From Dendrolimus kikuchii (Eukaryota; Arthropoda; Insecta; Lepidoptera; Lasiocampidae), in the NCBI GenBank assembly GCA_019925095.2, contig CM034412.1, positions 2,604,001 to 2,668,000 of the forward strand: a DNA stretch of 64,000 bases, given 5' to 3'. The notes beneath the pieces are model-generated. The model made no database searches. It was not told the origin of the DNA and saw only the letters and a list, made by a program, of their open reading frames with translations. Position 1 is the stretch's first letter. The number at the start of each line of letters is the position of its first letter. A program made the position numbers and the translations under genes. Positions 31,880 through 41,611 of this stretch are shown here, piece by piece.

Positions 31880-32275
31880 ATTTTATTACCTTCGGCATTT
31901 GGACTTCTTCTGTTTACTTTGTGTTTAAAATTTGTGATTAGAAAACAGCCCATTGTGTATTGTAATTTTTTATGGCAGTCATTAGCCAGGTGTGTCGGAC
32001 TGATTCTAGGAAATTCGGTCCACGCGGCCAATCAGACATATTGCATCTGTGCAGTATAAAGCGATGCCCCAGTTGAGAGATGAGTCAGTCGATCGAGAAC
32101 CACAAGCGAAGTAAGACTTGTGTACATTCGATAATCTATTTAGTAACGGACTTTGCGCGTGTATTTGAATTACGATCTGCATTACGTTTAGACTTATTGC
32201 GTTCGGTTATATTTGTACCTATGTTATACGTGTTTGTATAGTTCTAATAAACTCTATAATAATTCTTGGCGTGAT
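31880..32275 (+). repeat. LTR fragment (family L1)
   Basis: This is the same sequence as the minus-strand copies at 45939-46483 and 59146-59637. In this orientation the expected signals are visible: 'cagtataaagcgatg' (TATA) and 'taataaactctataataa' (polyadenylation). The outer ends are not preserved. Confidence 0.72.
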
Positions 32276-32279
32276 GATA

Positions 32280-32655
32280 CATAGCGTATAGCCTTCCTCG
32301 ATAAATGCGCTATCTAACACTGAAAGATTTTTTCAAATCAGATCAGTAGTTCCTGAGATTAGCGCGTTCAAACAAACAAACCAGGTGGTAGGGCATTTGC
32401 CCGACTGGATGGCTACCACCCCTGGTCTAAAGTATGTCGCCATAACAACCTTGAGTTGTGTTCCGGCATTAGTGACCAGGTTCCAGTCTCCCTTAAGAGA
32501 GCAGCAGCGCATTTGTAGCAACTTTGCTGTTGCAAATGTCCATAGGTGATGGTAACCGCTTTCCATCAAGTGGGCCATCTGCCTGTCTGCTGATCTCCTG
32601 CAATAAAAAAAAACAAACAATCAAATTCTTCAGCTTTATACATTAGTATAATATT
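32280..32655 (-). mobile_element. Helitron H1 fragment with an R2 repeat inside
   Basis: 32280-32383 is the reverse complement of H1 internal sequence ('ttatcgaggaaggctatacg'), and 32613-32655 matches the H1 5' end ('cagctttatacattagtata'). Between them lies a minus-strand R2 copy (32384-32610), so R2 inserted into the AAAC-rich part of an H1 element. Confidence 0.75.
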
Positions 32656-32770
32656 GTAATTTTTCTATGCCTAACTGGCCAAACATGATGCACCTTGACT
32701 TTTATACCATCATGCATCACTGTTATGTAAGTACTCATGTTTAAGAAACAAATAAAGGTTGACTTTGACT
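32656..32770 (+). mobile_element. LINE 3'-end fragment, CTTTGA tail
   Basis: 'aaacaaataaaggttgactt' followed by a TTGACT-type simple tail resembles a non-LTR 3' end. No coding part is present. Confidence 0.5.
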
Positions 32771-32929
32771 TTGAAAAATGACACGACGTATTGCGCGTAG
32801 CACACAGCTGTGTGCTACGAAGCTACAAGTAAAAGTCATCATAGTGACGTCACAAGCGCTCGAGTTTCTTCGGGAACTGTCGGCGTATTTTAATTTTAAT
32901 TTGCTATTACGTTATATTTACTTTTATTA

Positions 32930-33245
32930 TTATTATTATTATTTATTACAGAAGTTCAGCAGACAGGCAGACGGGCCAGTTGATGGAAAGCGGTTACCAT
33001 CGCCTGTGGACATTTGCAACACCAAAGGTGCTAGAAATGCGCTGCTGCTCTCTTAAGGGACACTGGAACCTGGTCACTAATGCCGGAACACAACTTGAGG
33101 TTGTTATGGCGACATACTTTAGACCACGGGTGGTAGCCGTCCAGTCGGGCAGATGCCCTACCACCTGGGGTTGTTCTGTCGCCTCTTACGACAGGCCGCC
33201 CGGCCGCAGGAAATTGTATTCTTTCTCCGTTCCTGCACGGATAAA
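32930..33245 (+). repeat. Dispersed repeat R2, near full length
   Basis: Complete R2 body from 'cagaagttcagcagacagg' to 'ccgttcctgcacggataaa', with an internal lesion near 33170 ('ctggggttgttctg'). Confidence 0.8.
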
Positions 33246-33704
33246 TTTTATTCATTACAGGGAAAAATTATTTATTTGGGAAACATACAATAATTATCAT
33301 TCTTACAATATACCATACATAATTAATACACTTATTAGTTAAGTTTCCACTAAAAAATAATTCATATTACACATTTGGATCATACCAATATTAGAAAATT
33401 ATAATATATTCGATACAATATTGGAAATTTAGATTTTTTTTCAAATCACATACAACATACAAAATACAAAATACAAAATATCTTTATTAAGCCTTTAAGA
33501 AAAAACAAAGTACAAAAATTGAAAGAATGAACAAGGAAACACATTTTAGAGGCTAAAAACACTACACAAAATGTTAAGTTGACTCTGACTCTCAAACTAG
33601 GCATAATTTACCTGTTATATGAGTCAATCAGAGGTTCCTCACGCCAATTGCCATACAAGACCACAGGAAAAAAATACGTATAATACTTTGTTATAAAACT
33701 TATA
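33246..33704. other. No gene; probable minus-strand LINE tail
   Basis: A (TACAAAA)n run with 'atctttattaag' at 33465-33495 reads on the minus strand as a polyadenylation signal plus simple tail. Confidence 0.4.
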
Positions 33705-34501
33705 CAGTAGAACCTCTTTATGTCGAACCTGTAGATGTCGAAAGACTCCCAAACTCAAAATAAATTGAGTTCCCTTCCCTTCAAAACCTCCGTTGCTCGA
33801 AATCTGAACCCTCTATAAGTCGAAATAATTAGTGAGTCCCTATAAGCAAATTCAGTACTTATTTCCATTTAAATTGTACAGTCCTATCTTTTTTCTGCTT
33901 CACCTACATCGCCAGATTAGTTAAGAATTTCTTTTAAGCTAGGTTGCCTGGAAGAGATCGCTTTTAGCGATAAGGCCGCCTGTTGTTTTGCCAAGAAGTA
34001 TTGTAATTATAAATTTTGTTTTTGTATTTGTTTATTTTGGTGAGCAGTAAAGTGTTATCTATCTATCTTATTTCCGTCTATAACTTGAAAATATAAATTG
34101 GACCTATGTATCTCGATGATAGCAATCGATACTCTATTATTTGAAAACCGACTTTAACCTTTTAACTCACTATTAGCACACATGTGTCCGCGATGAGAGT
34201 GCAGATCGCGTTTGTGCACGTGATCGTTAATTGTGTTGTTGTCTCACTCTGTTTATATAGGAGTTGTATGATTTGTATGAAATGGGTATATTTTCTTGGT
34301 ATATTACGAGATAGTGATAGTGTTAGTCTTGCGGCTTTTTGGTATATCGATAATTGTCTTAAGGGTTAAGAATGTGCCGATAATGACCTCGACAAGTCGA
34401 GTATTTCTTTACAAAATTCGCTTTAGTTGAAATGCTCCATAAGTCCAAATCTCGAATTTTTTGGCGTCTCCCTTCAAGTTCGACTCACAGAGGTTATACT
34501 G
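33705..34501. mobile_element. Pogo/Tigger-like non-autonomous element with TA target
   Basis: The left end CAGTAGAACCTCTTTATGTC and the right end (minus strand) CAGTATAACCTCTGTGAGTC are inverted repeats flanked by TA (33703-33704, 34502-34503). CAGT-starting ends with TA targets are typical of pogo-type elements. No transposase is encoded. A T1 LINE tail sits inside at 33937-34068. Confidence 0.78.
33937..34068 (+). mobile_element. LINE 3'-end repeat (family T1) nested in pogo element
   Basis: 'ggttgcctggaagagatcgc', a tcgc/gcga hairpin, 'ataaggccgcc', 'gagcagtaaagtgtta' and (TCTA)n. Confidence 0.78.
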
Positions 34502-34605
34502 TATAGGATCCTTCTATTTGCTACAAAAAACAAATCGACTTAAAAACCATATCGAGAACATCCCCTTTTAAGAAATTGGTTAAAATATATTTTTTTGTCT
34601 CACAG

Positions 34606-34755
34606 GTGTCTGATGATATCGGCTACGTAATATACTCAGCGCTGGGTAGTTTCTACATACCGTCCTGCATAATGGTGTTTGTGTACATCAGGATATACTT
34701 CGCAGCGAAGGCGAGGGCCAGGAGAGGCATCAGGAAAAATCCTAGGCCGAGACCT
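34606..34755 (+). CDS. Biogenic-amine GPCR, exon with TM5
   Basis: Fifty codons between acceptor ctcacag| and donor |gtgagt, starting and ending in phase 0. They encode the end of extracellular loop 2 (VSDDIGY), TM5 (VIYSALGSFYIPSCIMVFVY) and the start of intracellular loop 3 (RIYFAAKARARRGIRK). The serines in SALGS sit where amine receptors contact the ligand ring hydroxyl, and the TM5 proline (YIP) is present. With the later exons the protein most resembles the alpha2-adrenergic-like octopamine or tyramine receptors of insects. The substrate amine cannot be fixed from this part. Exons for TM1-4 are not visible in the window and are expected at lower coordinates. Confidence 0.9.
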
Positions 34756-35044
34756 GTGAGTACCATATCTTGTACATCTATACAAATAAAATTGAATTTT
34801 GTGAATGTAGGTTTGCACCAGGGATCCGCCCTCAGTCCTTTGCTGTTTCTGCAGGTCATACATGCTCTGACCGCAGAGGTATAGAATGAGTTCCACAGAT
34901 GGTATTTTTCAGGTAGACATAGGCAAGGTGGCACTTCAATACAAACTAGATCAAAATCAATCGAGTCAGTTTATGTTACGGAGCATAATTGACAATTTAT
35001 TTTTATTTTACCTCCCACCCGTTTTAATATTATATAAAATTATT

Positions 35045-35337
35045 AGAGCTAGGCATGTTTGCTGAAGAATTTCTTACGCCGCTTCTTCTCTTCAAGTCAC
35101 AACATGTTGCGAAACGGTGGTTAATTAGATTAAGCTCCCATAGAGTAAGTAATAACCATAAACAAAATTAAAAGTAAATAATTAAAATAAACAAGTTGGC
35201 GGTAGGCTAAATAAAACTTTAACAATATTCATTAACACTTGACATCTTTGTGATCAAAGCTACTGAAAAGTGGCCGAAATATTGAAATAATAAAAATCAA
35301 ATAAATTACCGCGCTTTAAACCGTATTAGTTTTATTA
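35045..35337 (-). mobile_element. MITE M1 copy in receptor intron
   Basis: The reverse orientation of 29385-29700, including 'gaagaatttcttacgccgct' and 'ctactgaaaagtggccgaaa', ending 'ttagttttatta'. The left terminal repeat is lost. Confidence 0.72.
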
Positions 35338-35730
35338 AAACAGATAGACACTTGCGTAAAGAAGGCGCCTGACATTCGGGTACTACCCAAAGCACTCATT
35401 TTATCTGTGAATAGTTCGAACACAATTCTCGTGAATTTTTATTTAGACATTACCCAGATCAAATATTTGGGGAAATATCATGGGGATTTGAAATTAGTTC
35501 TTAGCCGAGGTTTTCCCACAGCGCTACGATATGGGGGTTTTTTTAAGAGGGTGTCTTAAAACTTCTTAGAAGCCGATAGCGCGTTGGTTATATATCTGGA
35601 GTTGCAAACGTTCACGGGTGACGGAAACCTTTCAGCTGTCAGCCTGAATGTATACTGAATTCTAGCTATATAAAAAAATTACGTTTTTATCTATCCGTCA
35701 GTTATTAAAGGGAAAATATTTTTGTTTCAG

Positions 35731-35834
35731 AACGAGCAACAAACCAGTTTCTCAAATCAACCCAAGGGCACAAAACCGATGCCTTTGACTCATCCAATGC
35801 CACAGGGGCATCTTAGTAGTACTAATAATAATGG
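35731..35834 (+). CDS. Biogenic-amine GPCR, intracellular loop 3 exon 1
   Basis: 104 bp between tttgtttcag| and |gtaagt. It enters in phase 0 and leaves with two bases (GG), which the next exon completes. The coded sequence is polar and Gln/Pro/Asn-rich (begins NEQQTSFSNQPKG, ends SSTNNNG), as expected of a long, poorly conserved third intracellular loop. The exon is supported by splice signals and phase agreement with its neighbours; it has no recognisable domain of its own. Confidence 0.75.
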
Positions 35835-36204
35835 GTAAGTAACATAAGACACTTACTAAATTATTACGGTTTCGAGGTCGAAAGACAAAAATTGAAGATC
35901 TAGGTGTCGAAAGCATAAACTCGGAAGTAGCCCAGGGCAACTGCAACACATCTCTACTCACCCATCCATAATGTCCGTCACTGTTCTTATAAGACATTTT
36001 TGAGGCCTACGCAGTAAGTGGCATGTTTCTGTCTTCCCATTTTATTCGTGTTCTTCGTATATTGGGTTGGGTAGATATCGTAGTCTCTTTGATACTCCCA
36101 ACTCTATTAGTAGTACTTAATAGTACACCTAAATAACTCACACTATTTATTCTCAATGCCTACTACTGTTTTATCTGTGCAAGAATGGAGAAAGAATAGG
36201 TACT

Positions 36205-36480
36205 AATTTTTGTGGTTAGGCGACCTGTCGTAATTGACGACAAAACAACCCACAGCCCGATGCTAGGGCATTTACCCGTCTAGATGACTAGCACCCCTGA
36301 TCTAATGTATACTGCCATAAAAACATTGAGTTTTATTCGAGCATTAGTGGTCAGGTTCTAGTAACCACTTTGAGACCGATAGCATATTGGTAGCAACTTG
36401 GTGTTACAAATGTGCTTAGATGACAGTAACCACTTTCCATCAAGTGAATCGTCAGCCTGTCTAATGTACTTCAGCAACAT
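36205..36480 (-). repeat. R2 repeat, strongly diverged, in receptor intron
   Basis: The minus strand retains 'gtaaccactttccatcaag'-type and 'tcgtaattgacgac' landmarks of R2 with many changes. Confidence 0.55.
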
Positions 36481-36551
36481 AAAAGTTCTACACTGACTCG
36501 CTAGATTCAGCTTACTTCTACGGCCCTACACTATCTGTCCTTGGGGTTGTT

Positions 36552-36830
36552 TATTTTTTTATTGCATGAGTTCAGCAGACAGGTGAACGGACCACCCAAT
36601 AGAAAGCGGTTAGCATCGCCTATGGACATTTGCAACCCCAAAAGTGCTACAAATGCACTGCTGCTCTCTCTCAAGGAGACTGGAACTTGGCCACTACTGA
36701 AGAGTGGACGTCCAGACGGGTAAATACCCTACTACCCGAATGGGGGTTGTTTGTTGTCTCTTACGACAGGCCACCCAACCGCATGAAATTGTATTTTTTC
36801 TCCGTTCCTGCACAGAAAAACGTTTCTACG
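36552..36830 (+). repeat. R2 repeat in receptor intron
   Basis: Readable R2 body ('catcgcctatggacatttgc') with an internal deletion of about 50 bp near 36690 and the standard 'ctccgttcctgcac' end. Confidence 0.7.
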
Positions 36831-36960
36831 TTGTGCTTATAGTAATACTCGTTAGTCAGTATCACACTATATTAGAAAAATCCGAGCTATACTTATGGCA
36901 CGTGATTAAACGATATACTTTATAAGAAATAATAATTCGGATCCTATTTTTGAATTCCAG

Positions 36961-37099
36961 CGAGAGCCAAATATCAACAATAGAAACGCCACAAGTGCAG
37001 ATACCGACGGTGACGTGCGACCTCGCCAGCGATATTTCCACAAGTGAAGCAGGCGACATGACACCTATGCCGCCGGACGAAAAAAAGGATACACTTAAG
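36961..37099 (+). CDS. Biogenic-amine GPCR, intracellular loop 3 exon 2
   Basis: 139 bp between tgaattccag| and |gtactt. The first base completes the codon begun in the previous exon; the exon ends in phase 0 as the next one requires. It encodes 46 residues rich in Ser, Thr, Glu and Asp (SESQISTIETPQVQIPTVTC onward), continuing the third intracellular loop. The many acidic-flanked Ser/Thr are plausible kinase targets, which is inference. Confidence 0.78.
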
Positions 37100-37125
37100 G
37101 TACTTTTGAATTTTCTTAATAAACT

Positions 37126-37916
37126 AATTTATTAACATCATTACACTTTTTTTTTTAAACTGTGTATTACAATAGTAACTACTATTATATACATATTTAC
37201 AAGTAAAAGATGTAGTCCAGATCGCTCTCGGTGGGGAGCGTTCCCAAAATGCTGGCCGCATTCCCGCGTTGTATGGCAACGCTAATACGTTGCCCTAAAT
37301 ATAGGCCAGCCCTTTGGTCACGCGAGACTTCTTTCAATCGCTTTGAAAGGTCTCGATAAAGTTGATGAGCATCACGTCCCCATGGCCCCAAAGTCACAAC
37401 CCCAAAAGCCACAAATATGTATCCGTCACCGATAGATGCATATTTGCGGCGTTTCAGGGTTTCTTGAAGTGTGGCAGCTCCTCCGGCAGTGACGGCTGTA
37501 TTTGGAAGATGGGAAGCCGCTAACGTATCGACACAAGTTGCGTCCCATACTAAGGGGCGTCCCATCTTCCAAGGTACCAACGACATTCCGTCTGGTCGCT
37601 TGCCATCGTCGCGGCACAGTCCGTTCGGTTCAAGAACAGCAGGTACCCCGACGGTGACAAGAGACCGGCGGATGATATCGTTGATTGCCGCATGTCGTGT
37701 AGTTCTACCAGCACTCCTCAAACACGACAAGCCATGATGACCAAGTCTATCAACTTTATCTCCGCACCGACAACGATGTGGGACTACGATGTCTGCCTCC
37801 AGGCGAATGCAGGCAGCAATCCTGAATATAGTATCATCCAGGAGTGTACCTAGACTCGCCGAGGGCAGACTCTGAAGCCACAGAGTTTAAAAAAAAAGTG
37901 TAATGATGATAATAAT
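37126..37916. mobile_element. Inverted-repeat-bounded insert in receptor intron
   Basis: Left arm 37126-37164 and right arm 37881-37916 are inverted copies ('catcattacactttttttt' and 'aaaaaaaagtgtaatgatg', extending outward into TTATTA/TAATAA). Between them lies the minus-strand open frame described next. Whether these are terminal repeats of a DNA element or a secondary rearrangement is unresolved. Confidence 0.65.
37197..37880 (-). pseudogene. Retroelement protein C-terminus with zinc finger and PD-(D/E)XK-like motif
   Basis: An open minus-strand frame of more than 220 codons without a credible start, so the 5' part is missing. The N-terminal part holds a Cys/His cluster (CRCGDKVDRLGHHGLSC). 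A conserved-looking block follows: GVPAVLEPNGLCRDDGKRPD, then 'GRPLVWDATCVDT'. The spacing D(x)n-WDATC resembles a restriction-like nuclease core. The C-terminus has VAIQRGNAASILGTL. Similar proteins are widespread in invertebrate genomes as parts of mobile elements, but I cannot name the family with certainty. A short 3' copy lies at 55605-55735, so this is a repeated element and not a receptor-intron gene. Confidence 0.6.
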
Positions 37917-38879
37917 TAACTTAAATCTAACAATGTTTAGTAGTTTAAATTTCATATTTATTAACGATATTTGAATTTAAAAGTTTATTCAACTGAAACT
38001 ACGCGTTCGGGAAAAACCATGGGTACATATTCCGTGGATGACTTGATGGTGCCACGGGTAAATTTTTGAGGCCTTCCTACCTCCCCTAAGCACACCATAT
38101 AGCGGAGGTTGTAAATTAAATTTCCCGGCCTCCTGGACTCGAAAAATATAACTCAAGACCAGTAAACGACAGAACAATCAGATCTTTGCATGCAATTGAT
38201 TATGTGGAATGGAAAATCAAGTCGTTAACCTTAATGTCTCTTCCCTTAACTTATCCCTATTCAACAAGCCTGAAGTCGTTTCAGCAGTAGTCGTCGAAGA
38301 TAAATAATTGCACACAGCGGTATAAGCGAGTCTTTGTCGCATGTGCGGTTTACATAAATTAAAAAACTGCATTCACGGTGGCGGCGCAAGCGCGTGTTAG
38401 ATGACCGCATGCGATTAGATAGCCGATTCTCCACATAATGTCTGTGGTAATGCGGCGACAGTGTCCTTCCAATGTCGTTGCGTGACGATACAACGTCGTT
38501 AGCCAATCAACTTCCTTGAGAGGACACAGATCAGAAGATCTCGGTGTGACCGATTTCATTCCAATCATATAATCAAAAGTACGAACCACCGAAATAATTG
38601 GCCTAATAACTTATATTTTCGAAACTTTCCATCCCATAGCATAGGGAATAGCTGATAATTTTGACTGCCCACTGATTTGGTCCTTCATTAAGAGGATTAA
38701 ATCAGTGCTAGTCATTATGTACTGACATAGACATAAGGGAAAAAAATATTACTAATTACTAATAACGTTATTGTGTATATTTTGTAAAAATGTAATGGCC
38801 TGTGTTGTCTTTAAATCAATAAATTATTATTATTATAGCTCTCACTCTTACAAAAGTCATAAATGCTTTGTCTCCCCAG
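37917..38879. other. Receptor intron, remainder
   Basis: No repeat family or coding frame was recognised before the polypyrimidine stretch and acceptor of the last exon (ctttgtctccccag|). Confidence 0.5.
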
Positions 38880-39458
38880 GTAATAACATCAGCACAAGTA
38901 ACAAAAAACCCATTAGCATCGTGTCCATTAAGAAGTTCGACACTCTCCGTAAACGGCGAGCTTCAACTACAACAAGCGAGATGTCGAGCACAGAGTGTCG
39001 CCATCGACGCTGACATGGTCTCCGAGATGGAACCATCCTCATCAGATTCAGGGGTCGTTAGCCGCTGCGGCGGTGTCAAACCGCTAAAACTGCGAATCTT
39101 CAAAAAGACCGATAGAAGACAAGAGAAATCGCAACCAAGTAAATCAGAATTAGAACCAGCGTTACCAAAACCTCACAAACCGAGAGATCCTGAGAGAGAA
39201 AAGAAGAGGTTAGCAAGAAAGAAAGAGAAGCGAGCGACGTTGATCCTCGGTTTGATAATGGGGAGTTTCATAGCCTGTTGGCTGCCATTTTTCTTCTTGT
39301 ACATATTGAAGGCAGCTTGCAGAGAATGCGTGATACCATCAAGTGCGTTCGCGATAGCATTCTGGTTAGGTTATATGAACTCTGTGTTAAATCCTGTAAT
39401 TTATACGATTTTCAATAAGGATTTTAGAAGGGCGTTCAGGAGGATACTGTTCAAGTGA
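38880..39458 (+). CDS. Biogenic-amine GPCR, last exon (TM6, TM7, tail)
   Basis: 192 codons plus TGA, entered in phase 0 after tctccccag|. The first 117 codons finish the third intracellular loop and end in a basic run ([12 protein letters not shown]). TM6 has the CWLPFF switch motif. Extracellular loop 3 has a CREC pair. TM7 has NPVIY, and helix 8 reads [15 protein letters not shown] before the stop, a very short tail. The NPVIYTIFN...DFRRAF..IL end matches the alpha2-adrenergic branch better than serotonin or dopamine receptors. All key motifs are intact. The four exons give 323 residues, with a loop 3 of about 210. Confidence 0.92.
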   Translation, partial: VITSAQVTKNPLASCPLRSSTLSVNGELQLQQARCRAQSVAIDADMVSEMEPSSSDSGVVSRCGGVKPLKLRIFKKTDRRQEKSQPSKSELEPALPKPHKPRDPEREKKRLARKKEKRATLILGLIMGSFIACWLPFFFLYILKAACRECVIPSSAFAIAFWLGYMNSVLNPVIYTIFNKDFRRAFRRILFK

Positions 39459-40345
39459 TGTTTGGCCTACCTGTGCTGCTACAGATGTGTCGCGAACAGA
39501 ATTATGCTCGCACAGCGGAGGGCAGCACCGGGTCTTTACAATATTCGTTGAATCTTCGAAATTTGAAATGAACTCTTACTATTTCTAGTGGTATCTTCAA
39601 GCTTGAGTTATCTCGTATGAAATAGTGTCGATACAAATGTATTTGCATAGATATTTTATTTGTTATTGACTGTGCCTTAAAGTTTGACCCATTCTACATT
39701 AGCACTCAATTCTTCTGGGTTATAATGTGATGTTATACAGCCTCTCTTACAGAATCGACCTAAGTATGTATAAGTTCACGTACAGTAAAATATCTTAACG
39801 TCCATTGTTTTTGTTATTTAACTACGAAATCGTGAAACAGTTTTGATCGAAAATACTCCATATTTTAAAAATTATTGAAAATTTTGTTGACTGCATTATT
39901 TACATTCCAAAACCCCATAGTTCAAAGGTTAGGAAGCGAGACATATTTATAACTTTGGAAGCGAATATCTCCTCACCTGTTGATTTGCATTAAAACTGAT
40001 TAAGGAATACCATTTTCATTGGTCTAACTCAAAGCCTATTTAACGATACACGCCTGTTTACATTGCTAAAGGAGCCGGGAACTTTTGGGCCAAAGTAATG
40101 TTGATGGGTAAAGTCGAAATATTACTTAAAAAATCGTTATATTTTTCTAAAACGAAATGGATAGCTTCAGCCCCGAATTCTATCTGGAAGACGAGAAATC
40201 TTAAAAATAAGGCCACAAATAAAATAAGTATTCGATTACCATAGTCGATTTATCTGAATGAATTTTAAAAATTAATAATATAAAAACCATACCAAACCAA
40301 AACACCACACGATTAATTCATTCTAAATAACTAAAGAACTAAAGT
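39459..40345 (+). other. Receptor 3' untranslated region and flank
   Basis: No coding frame is seen. A candidate polyadenylation signal AATAAA is at 40218-40223, but the transcript end cannot be determined. Confidence 0.4.
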
Positions 40346-40640
40346 CGTGGTAGCGTAATGTTTAGCGCACGCGTCCCAAACTCAAAGGGCGCGGGATCCT
40401 GGCCGGAACGCATGCACCACTTAATCAATTTTCTGATCTAATGTGCATATTGTTACAATTACCACGTGCTAACAACGATGAAGGAAAACATCGTAATGCA
40501 ACCTGCACATCGAGATAAACGATGTGTCAAACCTGCCAAGCCGCCTTAGACAAGCGTGGCCGTACTGTCCGTTCCCCTATAATAGGAGGCCCGAGCCCAG
40601 CAGTGGGACATCTATGGGCTGATATCATATAAAAAAAATA
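40346..40640 (+). mobile_element. tRNA-derived SINE (family S2)
   Basis: It starts GTGGTAGCGTAATG (A box). The B-box region reads 'cgcgggatcctgg' and has lost four bases compared with the copy at 49.1 kb. The body ends 'gagcccagcagtgggacatc' and an A-rich tail. Confidence 0.8.
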
Positions 40641-41254
40641 TCAACATGTTAAAGAAAAATCTTAAAATCACTCGCGTCTTTTTAATCTGGCCCACAGAAA
40701 GTATACAAGCGTAGTTTTCATTGCACCGCTGAGTAACATCATAATTATAAAATGCATCCTTTTTGCCAAACATCCCTACAGACCCAGGAACTTATAATAA
40801 AAATAGCTGTGAAATTATTTCATAAGGACTCCATAGAATGGTTATTATCATAGGAATTAAACATATGTACGTTTGACTCTTTAAAAAAGATTGTAACATT
40901 ATTTGGTTTGAGCAATTATTTATGGAAAAATATTTTGTATCGACACTCAAATGCATACTGTCATATCCTTTGTAATGTCTTAAGTGAGCTTGTTATTAAT
41001 TTTAAGCTTCTTTCTAGGAATTTTACGGTCACTTCATGTGTGAGACATATTTTTATATCAATTAATAAGAGAAAGTCAAATAATCTTTTCAAAATATTAA
41101 AGTCTGATCGAACACATCTCCAAATTGCCAACAGACTATTAGACGCACAAGTTTCTCTGTCTACGTTTTTAATGGAAAAATTGTAGTGCGTGTATTGTTC
41201 TGCTTTGACAGATGTCACATCTCAGATGATTAATTATCTGTTCTTTATCTGTTC
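40641..41254. other. No gene seen
   Basis: Contains a 92-codon open stretch (40908-41186) of lysine- and asparagine-rich composition with no recognisable domain; not accepted as a gene. Confidence 0.4.
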
Positions 41255-41268
41255 ATTCATTTTATACT

Positions 41269-41597
41269 GAGAGTTTTTGGCGGGAACTGAAAGGAGATGT
41301 TGTGCTGTGCAGTTTTATTTTCTAAAAATGTGTAAAATTACTCTAAAATGAACAATAGTTGTAGGATATTGATAGTTTTTGAGTAGTAAATTATGTGTTT
41401 TTGTGAGAAATGTGAACTGTATAGTCAAATGTGGACTTTCGAGTTGCCACAAGAACTCCGTTGAATGGCTTCAGTTGATAACCTACAGTTCAGCTGAGCT
41501 ATACATAGGTATAAGAAAATGAAGAAACTATATTATTGTAATCTAAGATCTGGCTTAAAGGCCTAGCTGCCAAGCCATAAACCTAAATAAATAAATA
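41269..41597 (+). mobile_element. SINE-like retroposon (family S3) with 14-bp TSD
   Basis: Begins GAGTTTTTGGCGGGAACTG and ends in (AAAT)n after 'ggcctagctgccaagccata'. The target attcattttatact occurs at 41255-41268 and 41598-41611. The copy at 54460-54779 has the same two ends, so 329 bp is probably full length. No tRNA-type boxes were found. Confidence 0.85.
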
Positions 41598-41611
41598 ATT
41601 CATTTTATACT

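Noticed and set aside
32333..33342. Several 60-120 codon frames with the phrase 'LMRCCSLKGDWNLVTNAGTQ'
   Set aside because: All lie in copies of dispersed repeat R2 and recur in every copy on both strands; no evidence of coding selection.
34576..34605. Extension of the TM5 exon upstream as an initiating exon
   Set aside because: The preceding bases form a clear polypyrimidine tract and acceptor (tttttttgtctcacag), and a receptor cannot start at TM5.
40908..41186. 92-codon frame, Asn/Lys-rich, downstream of the receptor
   Set aside because: No domain, no splice or promoter support, and AT-rich composition makes such frames common.
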